Source of the DNA: Deltaproteobacteria bacterium
GTDB taxonomy: Bacteria; Desulfobacterota; DSM-4660; Desulfatiglandales; HGW-15
Assembly: GCA_020060215.1 (NCBI GenBank)
Contig: JAGVAP010000063.1
Coordinates: 1-64,000 of the forward strand
Direction of reading: 5' to 3'
Length of the DNA stretch: 64,000 nt
Part shown: piece by piece, positions 50,512-59,441 of the stretch
How the letters are laid out: every line of letters begins with the position of its first letter
How positions within the stretch are numbered: position 1 is the stretch's first letter
Translations under genes and position numbers: made by a program
The notes under the pieces: generated by a model
Databases searched by the model: none
Told to the model about the DNA's origin: nothing
Seen by the model: only the letters and a program-made list of their open reading frames with translations

Positions 50512-51611
50512 GATTCGTTCTCCTCTTTCGGGGACCGGCCGGCCCGGATGTGCCGCAACCGGTCCAGCTCGGATTGAAAGGTGACGTAATGGGGGAGCTT
50601 GTAATGGTTGCAGAAGCCCATGGATTCGATTCCGTCCACATGGGTCAGGACGAATTCCTGATCCTCGGAGGGGGCCTCCGGCTCGCTGCCGGACATGGCC
50701 CGATCGAGCACCGCCATGGCAATGGCCTTGGTTTCGTTGTGGCCGAAGCAAAGCCCATAGCCCAGGCTGAACACGGCCGGTCCCTCTCCATCCGCAATGC
50801 GGGAGATGACCTCGGCCTCGGTCACCTGGATCTCACCGATGCATTCCACCCTTCCGGTGGCCGGGCTCTTCAGGTTCACGGGCAGAAACCCGACCCTCAG
50901 CTCGCCGATCGCAGGGTGGACCGACCCGTAGCCGCGCATGTTGGAGTAGGCGAGGGCGAGCAGTCCGCCGGTCTCGCCTCGTGTCAGGGTCTGGAGCTGG
51001 GCGCTTCGGGCGGCCGGAAAGGTCAGGGCCTGGCGCGTGACGTCGGCGGGAGGTTCCTCCGTTTTTGAAGATTGATCGCGGCCGACCAGGAGCCCTTCGG
51101 CCCGGAGCATCTCCACGATCTTTGGGAACCGCTCCGGTAAGGGATCCAGTCCGTCGATGTCTTTCAAGAACTGCTCGATCTCGGCCCGGGTGCGGGATGC
51201 CGATTCGTTCTTCAGCGAGAAGTCTAGCAGACGCAGGGTATAGTCCCTCGTGGGGCCGAGGACCTGCCCCCCGGGAATGTCCTTGAACGCGGCGGAGATC
51301 CTCCGGATGACCCGCATCCCGTCCGTTGCGACCGGCTCCGTGTAGCCCAACCTCGGGAGTGTGGTGCGGTACGAGCGCAGGATGAAAGCCGCCTCAAAGG
51401 TGTCGCCGGCCGCCTGTTTGAATGCGAGGGCCGCCAGGTCGGGCGCATAGAGCGAGCCCTCGCCCATCACCCGGTCGACGGCCAGGTGGAGCTGCTCCCG
51501 GATCTCATCGACCTTCAACGGCGCACCGCTTCCGTCGGCCCTCCGCAGCAGACTGAATCTCTCCGCGTTCTCGATGGCGGCTTCCCCTCCCCTCACGGCT
51601 ACGTAACCCAT
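50508..51611 (-). CDS. phnI: C-P lyase complex subunit PhnI
   Basis: A 367-residue PhnI: MGYVAVRGGEAAIENAERFSLLRR at the start, VDRVMGEGSLYAPDLAALAFKQAAGDTFEAAFILRSYRTTLPRLGYTEPV and the C-terminal HVDGIESMGFCNHYKLPHYVTFQSELDRL are family hallmarks. PhnI is the nucleosidase that, with PhnG, PhnH and PhnL, replaces adenine of ATP with the phosphonate. It is 4 bp after phnH and overlaps phnJ. Confidence 0.96.
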   Translation of the reverse strand: MGYVAVRGGEAAIENAERFSLLRRADGSGAPLKVDEIREQLHLAVDRVMGEGSLYAPDLAALAFKQAAGDTFEAAFILRSYRTTLPRLGYTEPVATDGMRVIRRISAAFKDIPGGQVLGPTRDYTLRLLDFSLKNESASRTRAEIEQFLKDIDGLDPLPERFPKIVEMLRAEGLLVGRDQSSKTEEPPADVTRQALTFPAARSAQLQTLTRGETGGLLALAYSNMRGYGSVHPAIGELRVGFLPVNLKSPATGRVECIGEIQVTEAEVISRIADGEGPAVFSLGYGLCFGHNETKAIAMAVLDRAMSGSEPEAPSEDQEFVLTHVDGIESMGFCNHYKLPHYVTFQSELDRLRHIRAGRSPKEENES

Positions 51612-51615
51612 AGGA

Positions 51616-52185
51616 TCACCTCAACTGAATGCGGCAGGAGCGGGGGATGCACATCACACTGCCGTCTTTCCGGACGAAGACCGCGTCCACCCCCATCGGG
51701 TACTCGGCGTTTGCAGTCTGGAGCGCCCTTAGGTCCTCCGGGCCGATTCCGCTCATTTCCGGGGAGATCCCCTCTTTCCCCGGAATGCCCGGGCCGACCA
51801 GACGGACCCGGCAGCGGTCCAAGCCGTCTGTCCCGGGTTCGTTCACGCATGAGATCAGCGTGGCGCCCTCTTCGGGAGACTCCGGGGTCCCGCGCTTTGC
51901 CTCCATGATGGCTCTGCCGGTGCCCCTGGAGGCAAAAATAAAATCCGCCTCCTGAAGGCCGGCGGCCCGGGCACCCGTGGCGCTAATCATCGCCGGCTTC
52001 ATGGCATCTTCTCCGAACACGCAGAAGCTGACCTCCTGATCCAGGAGGCACCTGGCGATCGCAAGGAACGGAAAGAAAGGCGACTCCTCACGCTCTTCCT
52101 TTTCCAGGCGAAACACCCTGCCAGGGCGGCTCATCGCCTGGAGCAGGATGCGGTAGCAGCGCCGGTTGAGGTGGACGTCTTTCAT
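51616..52185 (-). CDS. phnH: C-P lyase complex subunit PhnH
   Basis: A 189-residue PhnH: LNRRCYRILLQAMSRPGRVFRL at the start, then IARCLLDQEVSFCVFG, GTLISCVNEPGTDGLDRCRVRLVGPGIPG-type segment and YPMGVDAVFVRKDGSVMCIPRSCRIQ at the end. It is a structural subunit of the PhnGHIJ core. GGAGG is ahead of the ATG. It lies 16 bp after phnG. Confidence 0.94.
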   Translation of the reverse strand: MKDVHLNRRCYRILLQAMSRPGRVFRLEKEEREESPFFPFLAIARCLLDQEVSFCVFGEDAMKPAMISATGARAAGLQEADFIFASRGTGRAIMEAKRGTPESPEEGATLISCVNEPGTDGLDRCRVRLVGPGIPGKEGISPEMSGIGPEDLRALQTANAEYPMGVDAVFVRKDGSVMCIPRSCRIQLR

Positions 52186-52201
52186 GGGGGGGAGTCCTCC
52201 T

Positions 52202-52690
52202 TCAGCCCAGAGAGCCGAAAAATGCCGTTTCTTTTCTCATGGAATCGAAACGGACTCTGGTTGCAGCGGCCACCTTTGAGGAGAGTGCCTGCCGCTCCGC
52301 ATTCACCCGCTCCAGTTGCTCGATGAGTTTTCGAATATCGTTGAGGCTGCCGCACTTCCCGCTCCGCTCGACGGCCTCCACGGCGGCGAGGAGCAGCGCC
52401 GTCTCCGGACGGTCGCCGCAGATGACCCCGCCCCCCTTTTGCCCGTCGAAGGCGACTTCGGCGGTCGTTACCAGCACCTCTCCCAGGTAAAAGGGGGTGC
52501 CGAAAGGATCCAGCACGCTGTACATGAGCATCCCCGCCTGCGGCGGTCTCACGACCGTGAACCCTCCCACCACCCAAAGCCGGTCCAGGGCGGTTGCCAC
52601 CGTCTCGGCATCCGCCGCAGCGATCACCCGCAAGAGGTCCGCCTTCACGCCCCCCTCAATCCTCTTTTTCAGCTCATGCATATTTTTCAA
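52202..52690 (-). CDS. phnG: C-P lyase complex subunit PhnG
   Basis: A 162-residue Phn[59 protein letters not shown] and [25 protein letters not shown] are typical, with a helical C-terminus ending [18 protein letters not shown]. The start is a TTG at 52690 with GGGAGG ahead, overlapping the acetyltransferase 3' end by 17 bp; an ATG at 52681 is also possible. Confidence 0.93.
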   Translation of the reverse strand: MKNMHELKKRIEGGVKADLLRVIAAADAETVATALDRLWVVGGFTVVRPPQAGMLMYSVLDPFGTPFYLGEVLVTTAEVAFDGQKGGGVICGDRPETALLLAAVEAVERSGKCGSLNDIRKLIEQLERVNAERQALSSKVAAATRVRFDSMRKETAFFGSLG

Positions 52691-53324
52691 TGAACCTCCC
52701 CAGGTCAGAGAAATCCTCGAACCGCTCCTCCAGGGTGGCGCGATCCCAATCCCACCAGGCTATCTTCAGTAGACGGTCCACGATTTTACGCTCAAACCGC
52801 ATCCGCAACGGTCTCGCAGGCACCCCGGCCACCACCTGATAGGGCCGCACATCGCGGGTGACCACCGCCCCGGCCCCAATGACGGCGCCGGTACCGATCT
52901 CGACCCCGGCCATGATCTTGGCTGCGGTGCCGATCCACACGTCATGGCCGATGCGGCACCTGCGGCGCCGTCTCGAGTCGAAAAGGGTCTCGTCGTCCGT
53001 ATCCGAGAAACCGTAGCGTTTCCGGCGGTAGGTGCAATGATGCTGGGTGACGCGCTCCATGGGGTGGTCGCCGGGATTGATCGACACGTGGGAGGCGATG
53101 GAGCTGAATCTTCCTGTATCCGTGTAGATCACCGTTCCGTCCGACCCGGCAAGATAGCTGTAGTCCCCCAGGGAGGACTCGATCACGGTCCAGTTCGGGC
53201 CGATATCCGTGTAGAGCCCTATGCCCGAGTCTTTGACGACCGCAGAAGGATCGATCTGCGGCTCTGATCCATCCGCTGCCGCAGCAGTCTTCAATGTAAG
53301 GATTTCAATGGACATGGGCCTCAT
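52674..53324 (-). CDS. Left-handed beta-helix acetyltransferase heading the phn operon
   Basis: A 216-residue hexapeptide-repeat protein: [76 protein letters not shown], then [50 protein letters not shown]. It matches the phosphonate-associated DapH/GlmU-like acetyltransferases often found in phn clusters, which may acetylate aminoalkylphosphonates. The start at 53324 has AGGAGGCTTGG ahead. It is the first gene of the unit under Pho-type box 12. Confidence 0.85.
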   Translation of the reverse strand: MRPMSIEILTLKTAAAADGSEPQIDPSAVVKDSGIGLYTDIGPNWTVIESSLGDYSYLAGSDGTVIYTDTGRFSSIASHVSINPGDHPMERVTQHHCTYRRKRYGFSDTDDETLFDSRRRRRCRIGHDVWIGTAAKIMAGVEIGTGAVIGAGAVVTRDVRPYQVVAGVPARPLRMRFERKIVDRLLKIAWWDWDRATLEERFEDFSDLGRFIEKYA

Positions 53325-53343
53325 CCAAGCCTCCTGAACAAGG

Positions 53344-53387
53344 ATCATGCCCGCGGATCGTTAGGAAAAGGTGAGGCCGAGGTTAGA
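53344..53387 (-). promoter_or_regulatory. Pho-type box 12, driving the C-P lyase operon
   Basis: TTAGG at 53361, TGAGG at 53372 and TTAGA at 53383, exactly 11 bp apart. CATGAT (complement of 53344-53349) follows after 11 bp on the minus strand as -10. Confidence 0.7.
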
Positions 53388-53537
53388 TGTTCGATAAAAA
53401 CCCGAGGGGGCTTGCTGCCTGGTTCATAAGCCTGCTGATGCGGTCAGCGGGTGGGGACTTGCTAATCGCCGCTTTCTACCTTGGTTGACAAATTCTACCA
53501 TTATAGCTACGGTCGCTGTATGGAGGTGGTTGGAGAA

Positions 53538-53810
53538 ATGGGACTTAACATCAAGAATCAAGAGGTCGAGCGGTTGGCGGCAGAGGTGGCGGCGCTTGTA
53601 GGTGAAACAAAAACGGAGGCGATCAGAAAGGCTCTCGAAGAGAGGAAGCAGCGCCTCATTTTTCAGGGTACCAACAAGGACCGGAAAGTGAGTCTCAAAA
53701 GCCTTCTTGAGGCCGAGGTCTGGCCGCTGATCCCCAAGAAACTGATTGGCAGGCGATTAACTCGCAAGGAACATGATCGAATATTGGGCTACGGGCAGGA
53801 GGGCGTATGA
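53538..53810 (+). CDS. VapB-type antitoxin / transcription factor
   Basis: A 90-residue protein of the Psk_trans_fac (Rv0623-like) VapB group: GLNIKNQEVERLAAEVAALVGETKTEAIRKALEERKQRLIF at the start is the ribbon-helix-helix type DNA-binding part; the tail is charged and ends GYGQEGV. The ATG at 53538 has GGAGAA ahead; in-frame ATGs at 53520 and further up are less likely. The stop codon overlaps the ATG of what should be vapC, but that frame stops after four codons. It is therefore an orphan. Confidence 0.75.
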   Translation: MGLNIKNQEVERLAAEVAALVGETKTEAIRKALEERKQRLIFQGTNKDRKVSLKSLLEAEVWPLIPKKLIGRRLTRKEHDRILGYGQEGV

Positions 53811-53821
53811 TCGTCGTATGA
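53807..53821 (+). pseudogene. vapC remnant (four codons)
   Basis: ATG overlaps the vapB stop as ATGA, and the frame reads MIVV followed by TGA. VapC toxins usually begin with MIVxDTSAL. Only the first residues survive; no PIN-domain sequence follows in any frame within the next 300 bp. Confidence 0.5.
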
Positions 53822-53941
53822 AGTGGGCCTGCCTCCAATGTCTTCACCTTTGTCTTCCCCAGCCTTCTATCCCGCCGGGTTCTGATACCCGCATATCCTT
53901 ACAAGTTCAACCGTAGAGCACCCACCCATGAGATTTAGGGG

Positions 53942-54400
53942 TAACGCTCGTGAATTATAGACATACCGTAATTCTTGCCATTTGCCGTGGCCGGGAAGTC
54001 AATAAGCCACAGGCGTCCCCCTAGCTCCACAGGATGTGGACCGATCGGCAAGAACACCTAGGTTTCGGGAGGCCGGATTTCCTTGCCAGATCTTAAGGAT
54101 GTAATTCCCTTTTGGTCTTATTCGCCGCCGTCCAGCCCCTTGGCCTTGGATAAGTACCAGTTGATCAGTTCCCGGTCAAAGAGACCTGACCAGGCCTTCC
54201 ATTTCAAGCCGTTCCAGTTGTGCGACGGTTTCCGAGAGACCGAGAAAGACATCCCAATCTTCAAGACCAGGAAAACAGTTGCCGGCTGATCGCAAAAAGG
54301 GTCATCCCGGGCCCGCCGGATCTTACCGGCTAACCCGATATGGTCCAGGTGGCCGTGGGTGGGAATCAAAAACACGCGCCGCGGTCAATTTTTTTCTTGA
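53942..54400 (-). pseudogene. Decayed hydrolase fragments (metallo-beta-lactamase-like)
   Basis: On the minus strand a frame from about 54375 to 54118 contains RVFLIPTHGHLDHIGLAGKIRR, the metal-binding THxHxDH motif of metallo-beta-lactamase-fold hydrolases, but the following sequence does not continue the fold. A second short frame (about 54059-53940) reads VFLPIGPHPVELGGRLWLIDFP before a stop. Both look like scraps of coding DNA. The rest of 53822-54396 shows nothing else. Confidence 0.45.
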
Positions 54401-54448
54401 CAAAAGGAAAACAGGATATCATTATAGGCCCTCAACCAATCGGTTGGT
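54397..54448 (+). promoter_or_regulatory. Promoter and TetR-type operator of the catabolic operon
   Basis: TTGACA (54397-54402), 17-bp spacer, CATTAT (54420-54425). Immediately downstream, CAACCAATCGGTTGGT (54433-54448) contains the inverted arms CAACC/GGTTG, and its core resembles TetR-family operators with a CCAA/TTGG pattern. The arrangement suggests repression by the TetR protein that starts at 54495. Confidence 0.65.
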
Positions 54449-54494
54449 GGAGTAATTTGATCTTAATTTTCCATCACTTAAGTAGGGTGGAGGC

Positions 54495-55094
54495 ATGCAC
54501 CAAGAAAAACCTGAATCTGGGAATCAATACGAGAAGATTGTCGCAATCGCAAGCCGGCTGATGAGCGAAAAGGGATACAAGGGGGCGTCATTGCAGGAAA
54601 TCGCCGATCGCGTCGGAATTCACAAGAGCACCTTCTTTCACTATTTCAAGAATAAAGAAGAGCTGCTTCTGGCTGTATTAAGAATAGCCATTGAGGACGT
54701 CGCAAAGAATGTAAACCTGATCCTTGAAGATGACAGTTTGTCCCCCCAGGAAAAGCTCAAGAGAGCCATTTGCAACCATCTGAAATTGCTAGTCAAATAT
54801 AAGTATAATGTCAACGTCTACCACAGTGAAATCAGATTTCTTTCTGATGAGAAAAGAAAACAATACCTTGAAACGAGGAAATATTATGCGGCCTGCTTCG
54901 AACAGATTGTAAATGAAATCAAAGGCGGGGATTCAGGGCTCTTTGAAGGGCTGGATTCTAAAATCGTCGCCTTTGGGATACTGGGCATGTCCAACTGGAC
55001 GATTAAATGGCTGTCAGGTTCAGGAAGATTGAGCACTGAGGAAGTGGCCGACGTCTTTTACAAAATGATTGCACGGAGAGGTAACTCGCAATAA
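54495..55094 (+). CDS. TetR/AcrR-family transcriptional regulator
   Basis: A 199-residue regulator. N-terminal HTH: IVAIASRLMSEKGYKGASLQEIADRVGIHKSTFFHYFKNKEELLLAVL, the standard TetR_N pattern. The C-terminal helical ligand domain is not assigned. GTGGAGGC precedes the ATG. It shares its last base with the acyl-CoA dehydrogenase start (TAATG), so it is the first gene of the operon and probably represses it until a CoA thioester or the free acid binds. An operator palindrome lies 47 bp upstream. Confidence 0.88.
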   Translation: MHQEKPESGNQYEKIVAIASRLMSEKGYKGASLQEIADRVGIHKSTFFHYFKNKEELLLAVLRIAIEDVAKNVNLILEDDSLSPQEKLKRAICNHLKLLVKYKYNVNVYHSEIRFLSDEKRKQYLETRKYYAACFEQIVNEIKGGDSGLFEGLDSKIVAFGILGMSNWTIKWLSGSGRLSTEEVADVFYKMIARRGNSQ

Positions 55095-56236
55095 TGCATT
55101 ATGAATTAACCGAAGAACAAAAGGCCATGAAGGAACTGGCTACCAAATATGCTGCCAGAACCATCGCCCCCATTCATGAGCAGGATGAAGTGGAGGGGAT
55201 ATTTCGCCCTGAAATAGTCAGAGAAATGGGGGAGCTCGGATTTTGGGGGGCGATTATTCCTGAAAAATATGGCGGCACTGACACTGGCTTTGTCAGCTCG
55301 GTCCTGATTACCGAGGCAATCTCGAGAGTGAGCCCTGCCTATGCAGGACATTTCCTCACCCAGACGGTGGGCACCGGGCTGGCGATTCTTAACAACGGCA
55401 CTGAGGAGCAGAGGCAAGAGTACCTCCCCCATCTTGTCAGCGCAAGGCTATTGGGATGTTTTGCCGCCACAGAGCCTGATGCAGGATCGGATCTGGTCTC
55501 CATGAAAATGACGGCCACTGAAGATGGGGATGGCTTCTTATTAACGGGGACCAAGAACTGGATTACCAATGCGCCTGAGGCGGATATCGGACTGGTCTTT
55601 GCGTATACGGACAAAGGGAAAAGACATCACGGCATCTCCTGTTTTGTTGTTGATTTGAAAAACAATCCCGGCATCGAAACCAGGGCCACGGAGAAACTGG
55701 GTCAGCGTTGCTCAAAAGTGGGGGAAATCATTTTTACGGAAGCAAGAGAGCCAAAAGATTCCCTGATTGGTGAAAAGGGCGATGGGTTCAAGATATTGAT
55801 GGGTTTGTTGAATAACACCCGCTTGTTTGCTGCGGCAAGGGCCCTGGGTCTGGAAGAGGCCTGTCTTGAGAAGAGCATCGAATATGCCCGCACAAGGGTC
55901 CAGTTCGGAAAGCCGATCGGCAAATTTCAGATGGTTCAGGAACAGATTGCGGAAATGTACGTGCATCACGAGGCGTCAAGGATGCTGGTTTACCAGGCCG
56001 CAGCCAACAAGGACAGGGGGATAAATGATAACCTGGAGGTATCAACGGCAAAGTATTTTGCGTGTGAGTCCGCGGTGAAAGCGGCTGACGCGGCCATGAA
56101 GATATACGGGGCCTATGGGTTTTCCATGGAATACCCTATTCAGAGATATATGCGGGATTCCCGTGCCCTTGTCATGACCGAGGGCAGTTCGAATATTCAA
56201 AAGATTGTCATTGCAAGGAACCTCCTTGCGCTTTAG
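55094..56236 (+). CDS. Acyl-CoA dehydrogenase (copy 1)
   Basis: A 380-residue flavoprotein: MHYELTEEQKAMKELATKYAARTIAPIHEQDEVEGIFRPEIVREMGELGFWG, the FAD-binding CFAATEPDAGSDLVSMKMTA and WITNAPEADIGLVFA, and RVQFGKPIGKFQMVQEQIAEM. The catalytic glutamate region is MTEGSSNIQKIVIARNLLAL. It oxidises an acyl-CoA to the 2,3-enoyl-CoA with electron-transfer flavoprotein as acceptor. The substrate chain is not known. It starts on the last base of the TetR gene. Confidence 0.93.
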   Translation: MHYELTEEQKAMKELATKYAARTIAPIHEQDEVEGIFRPEIVREMGELGFWGAIIPEKYGGTDTGFVSSVLITEAISRVSPAYAGHFLTQTVGTGLAILNNGTEEQRQEYLPHLVSARLLGCFAATEPDAGSDLVSMKMTATEDGDGFLLTGTKNWITNAPEADIGLVFAYTDKGKRHHGISCFVVDLKNNPGIETRATEKLGQRCSKVGEIIFTEAREPKDSLIGEKGDGFKILMGLLNNTRLFAAARALGLEEACLEKSIEYARTRVQFGKPIGKFQMVQEQIAEMYVHHEASRMLVYQAAANKDRGINDNLEVSTAKYFACESAVKAADAAMKIYGAYGFSMEYPIQRYMRDSRALVMTEGSSNIQKIVIARNLLAL

Positions 56237-56293
56237 TCGGGGAAATATCAGGAGACATTCATAAAAGAAAGTTAAAAGGGAGAAACCTGGAAA

Positions 56294-57751
56294 ATGGGAT
56301 ATAGAGATTTGAGAGAGTGGATTGAAAAGCTGGAGAGTGAAGGGGAACTGGCGCGGATCAAAAAGGAGGTCGACTGGGATCTCGAGATCGGCGGGATAGC
56401 CAGGGAAAATATGGACCGGGAAGGCCCTGCCCTCCTGTTTGAAAATATTAAGGATCATAAAGACACACTTTGCAGGAGACTAATCACCTGCTCCTTGTCC
56501 ACCCACGCAAGGGTTGCGTTGATGCTGGGGTTGCCGAAAGAGACCCCATACAAAGAACTCATCCGGGTATGGAGGGAGCGCACGAAAGACCGTGTAAAGC
56601 CGGTCATCGTGGATTCAGGTCCCTGTAAGGAAAATATCGTTAAAGGTGATGATGTCGATCTTTACCAGTTTCCTGCCCCTCACTGGCAGAAGCTTGATGG
56701 GGGGCGATACATCGGCACCTTCCACGGTGTTGTCACCAAAGACCCTGACACCGGGTGGACGAATGTGGGGATGTACCGTGAAATGATCCATGACAAAAAT
56801 ACGACCACCATGTCCGTCGCCCAAGGGCAGCATATATGGTTTCATTGGAGGAAGTACCGTCCACAAGGGAAGAACATGCCGCTCGCGGTTGCCATAGGAT
56901 GGGATCAGGTACTGCCCGCTGTCGCGGCCTCTCCCGTGCCGACCGGCGTGGATGAATACGAGATAATGGGCGCCTTGCGGCAGGCGCCGGTTGAGCTTGT
57001 GAAATGCGAAACATCGGATCTGTATGTCCCTGCATCGGCCGAAATTATTCTTGAAGGGGAAGTCATCACGGACAAGTCCCAGTTCATCACCTGCGGACCA
57101 TTCGGCGAATTCACCGGGCATTATGGACCTGCAAATCTCCGTCCGCCGTTTAAAGTGAATTGCATTACCTTCAGAAATAATCCCATATTCCAGGGGACAA
57201 TGGAAGGAATGCCGATTAACGAAGACCACACGATATGCTCGGTAAGCCACAGCGCTTTTGTGTGGGATCTTCTTGAGGAGAGAATGACGGGCATTACAGG
57301 TGTCAATAATGACCCCAGCACAGCATATGCAAACCTCGTGGTTCAGATAAACAACAGTTACTATGGCCAGGTTCATCAAGTGGCCGCCAATGTGTGGAGC
57401 TCCCATCTCTCCAATATGATGTGCAAGAACATCATCGTGTGTGACGAGGATGTGGACATCTATGATCTCAAAAAGGTTTTCTGGGCCCTCGGATACAGGG
57501 TCGATCCCAAAACGGATATCATGCAATTTCCCGGATGGGTAAGCGCTTTGGATCCGGTTGTACACCCTGACGACAAGATGGGGCCTGGAGGTAATAAGGG
57601 AACGAGACTGCTAATTGATGCCACTAAACCGATCGACAGGCCCCGCTCCGATGAATACTGGGGAGAAAAGTTTGCCGTGGTGGCCTATCCTGATGGAGAG
57701 ACTATGAAACGGGTAAGAGAAAGGTGGGGACAATACGGGATAAGCAAGTAA
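56294..57751 (+). CDS. UbiD-family prenylated-FMN decarboxylase
   Basis: A 485-residue UbiD-like enzyme: GYRDLREWIEKLESEGELARIKKEVDWDLEIGGIARE, DVDLYQFPAPHWQKLDGGRYIGT, AIGWDQVLPAVAASPVPTG, LVKCETSDLYVPASAEIILEGEVI, CGPFGEFTGHYGPANLRPPFKV and CSVSHSAFVWDLLEERMTGITGV. The Glu of GEFTG and the conserved Arg/Glu set fit the prenyl-FMN active site. Relatives decarboxylate or carboxylate aromatic and unsaturated acids. No ubiX-type prenyltransferase is within the window. AGGGAG precedes the ATG. It lies between the dehydrogenase and CoA ligase genes. Confidence 0.92.
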   Translation: MGYRDLREWIEKLESEGELARIKKEVDWDLEIGGIARENMDREGPALLFENIKDHKDTLCRRLITCSLSTHARVALMLGLPKETPYKELIRVWRERTKDRVKPVIVDSGPCKENIVKGDDVDLYQFPAPHWQKLDGGRYIGTFHGVVTKDPDTGWTNVGMYREMIHDKNTTTMSVAQGQHIWFHWRKYRPQGKNMPLAVAIGWDQVLPAVAASPVPTGVDEYEIMGALRQAPVELVKCETSDLYVPASAEIILEGEVITDKSQFITCGPFGEFTGHYGPANLRPPFKVNCITFRNNPIFQGTMEGMPINEDHTICSVSHSAFVWDLLEERMTGITGVNNDPSTAYANLVVQINNSYYGQVHQVAANVWSSHLSNMMCKNIIVCDEDVDIYDLKKVFWALGYRVDPKTDIMQFPGWVSALDPVVHPDDKMGPGGNKGTRLLIDATKPIDRPRSDEYWGEKFAVVAYPDGETMKRVRERWGQYGISK

Positions 57752-57797
57752 AAGGTGAGCGGGCGGTTACATCTCCTTTTGCTGGGAAGGGGTAAGA

Positions 57798-59117
57798 ATG
57801 AAAGGACAGGGTCGGTTCTGGAACAAAGAAGTTGAGTGCTTGGAATTGGAAAAGGCGAGAAGGTTACAGGAGGAGCGGTTCCTTTCAATAGTGAAGTGGG
57901 CCTACGCTAAAACCCCCTTCTATAAGAGGAAATTTGACGAGGCAGGCATTACCCCTGATGACATCCGATCCGTGAACGATGTGGTCAAAATCCCATTTAC
58001 CAAGAAGGATGATCTCCGAATCAGTCAAGAAAACCAACCTCCTTACGGGGAGCACTGTGCGTTGCCTGCAGAGATTTTCCAGACGTATTGGTCGACGGGT
58101 ACCACCGGTTTCCCCACACTAATGGGGGTGTCGAAAACGGAGGCAGACTACTGGCTTGATGTTGTAGCCCGCAGCCTCTATTCCACTGGCTTGCGTAAAC
58201 AGGCCAAATTCCACCATGCAACGCAGCTCTCCTCATTTCCAGGAGGGTACCTTTTTCTTTCGGCGGCTCAGAGAATAGGTGCCAATATCATACCTGCCGG
58301 TGCAGGGAATACGGAGCGTCATATTTGGCTGATCTCCAAGCTCAAGCCGACGTTTATAAAGATCCTTCCCTCCTACGCCAATTATCTCGCAGAAAAAGGA
58401 TACGACATGGGGATTGATATGAGCGCTTCTTCAATCAAACAGGTCTATCTGTCGGCTGAGCCCGCCCCGCCGGACCTGCGCACTATGATTGAGAAAAAAT
58501 TGGGAGCCGTTACCTATGACAATTACGGTCTCTCCGATATCGGTCAGCCGGAGGCTTACGAGTGTGAGGCGCATGACGGACTCCACGTGATTCCCGATTG
58601 GTGTCTGACTGAAATAATTGATCCGGAGACAAAGGAGCCAATCCACGAAGCGGGCAGGGAAGGTGTCCTGGTGTATACGAATCTTGTGCGCAAGACCATG
58701 CCAATGGTCAGGTTTTGGACAGCAAACCCCAGTTGCTGGAAAACATTCGACCCGTGCACGTGCGGGCGTACGGCCCCACGCATCATGTCTGTTTACCGAC
58801 GGGTTGATGATATGATCAAGGTGAAAGGTGTAAATTTCTGGCCAGGGGCTGTCTGGTCGGTACTGAAAGACTATGCACAGCTCACGGGTGTGCACCGTAT
58901 TTTTCTGGAGTCTCGTGAGGGCAAAGAATACCTAAGAATCGCGGCCGAGATCAAGAAAGACGTAATACCGGAAGCAGGAGGATTGAAAAACGCACTCATC
59001 GAGCGATTGCGTTCAGCCCTCTTCATCCAAGTCGATGAGATGGAGCTTGTTCCGCCCGGGACGCTCCAGGCAGCAGAGCACAAAGACAAGGCAGTCGTCG
59101 ACCTGAGGAAGAAATAG
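57798..59117 (+). CDS. Phenylacetate-CoA ligase (PaaK)-family enzyme
   Basis: A 439-residue adenylating enzyme of the PaaK group: FYKRKFDEAGITPDDIRSVNDVVKIPFTKKDDLR, the P-loop-like TYWSTGTTGFPTLMGVSKTEAD, YLSAEPAPPDLRTMIEKKLGAVTYDNYGLSDIG and VKTRIDDMIKVKGVNFWPGAV-type C-terminal hinge. It activates a carboxylic acid to the CoA thioester with ATP. GAAGGGG precedes the ATG. In the operon it would feed the acyl-CoA dehydrogenases; its substrate may be aromatic, since the neighbour is UbiD. Confidence 0.92.
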   Translation: MKGQGRFWNKEVECLELEKARRLQEERFLSIVKWAYAKTPFYKRKFDEAGITPDDIRSVNDVVKIPFTKKDDLRISQENQPPYGEHCALPAEIFQTYWSTGTTGFPTLMGVSKTEADYWLDVVARSLYSTGLRKQAKFHHATQLSSFPGGYLFLSAAQRIGANIIPAGAGNTERHIWLISKLKPTFIKILPSYANYLAEKGYDMGIDMSASSIKQVYLSAEPAPPDLRTMIEKKLGAVTYDNYGLSDIGQPEAYECEAHDGLHVIPDWCLTEIIDPETKEPIHEAGREGVLVYTNLVRKTMPMVRFWTANPSCWKTFDPCTCGRTAPRIMSVYRRVDDMIKVKGVNFWPGAVWSVLKDYAQLTGVHRIFLESREGKEYLRIAAEIKKDVIPEAGGLKNALIERLRSALFIQVDEMELVPPGTLQAAEHKDKAVVDLRKK

Positions 59118-59391
59118 AGATATTACATTGAGGAAACATTCTTCAGGTTGGTAACCGTAAATACATTCAACGTAGTTGTGAACTTCGGAAAGAATAAAAA
59201 ATAGGGCCGAAGGGAAAATTCCTCGCAAAGAGCCTGGAGATTGAGGTTAAGGGGGATGAGGGTTAGCCGCAGTGATTTTTATCAATATCTTCATCAGTAA
59301 AAGGAGCAAGCTATCGGTGTCGGCTTTACTCCACGTTTGGTACCTGATCCCCCTAGAGATTGAACGACAAACAACTAAGCTGCTCGAGAAG
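59118..59391. other. Long intergenic gap upstream of the TRAP genes
   Basis: About 275 bp, AT-rich, without a convincing frame on either strand. It ends in the sigma-54-type promoter described next. No terminator-like hairpin was noticed, so read-through from the ligase gene is possible. Confidence 0.4.
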
Positions 59392-59408
59392 TGGTACCCT
59401 TCTTGCTT
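59392..59408 (+). promoter_or_regulatory. Sigma-54 (RpoN)-type promoter for the TAXI-TRAP genes
   Basis: TGGTACCCTTCTTGCTT matches TGGYAC-N5-TTGCW, with the invariant GG (59393-59394) and GC (59405-59406) separated by exactly 10 bp. The expected start of transcription is near 59417, 25 bp before the ATG at 59442. No RpoN enhancer-binding activator gene is in the window. Confidence 0.7.
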
Positions 59409-59441
59409 AACCATTACAAAATTCTAAAGGGGGGGTTAAGG

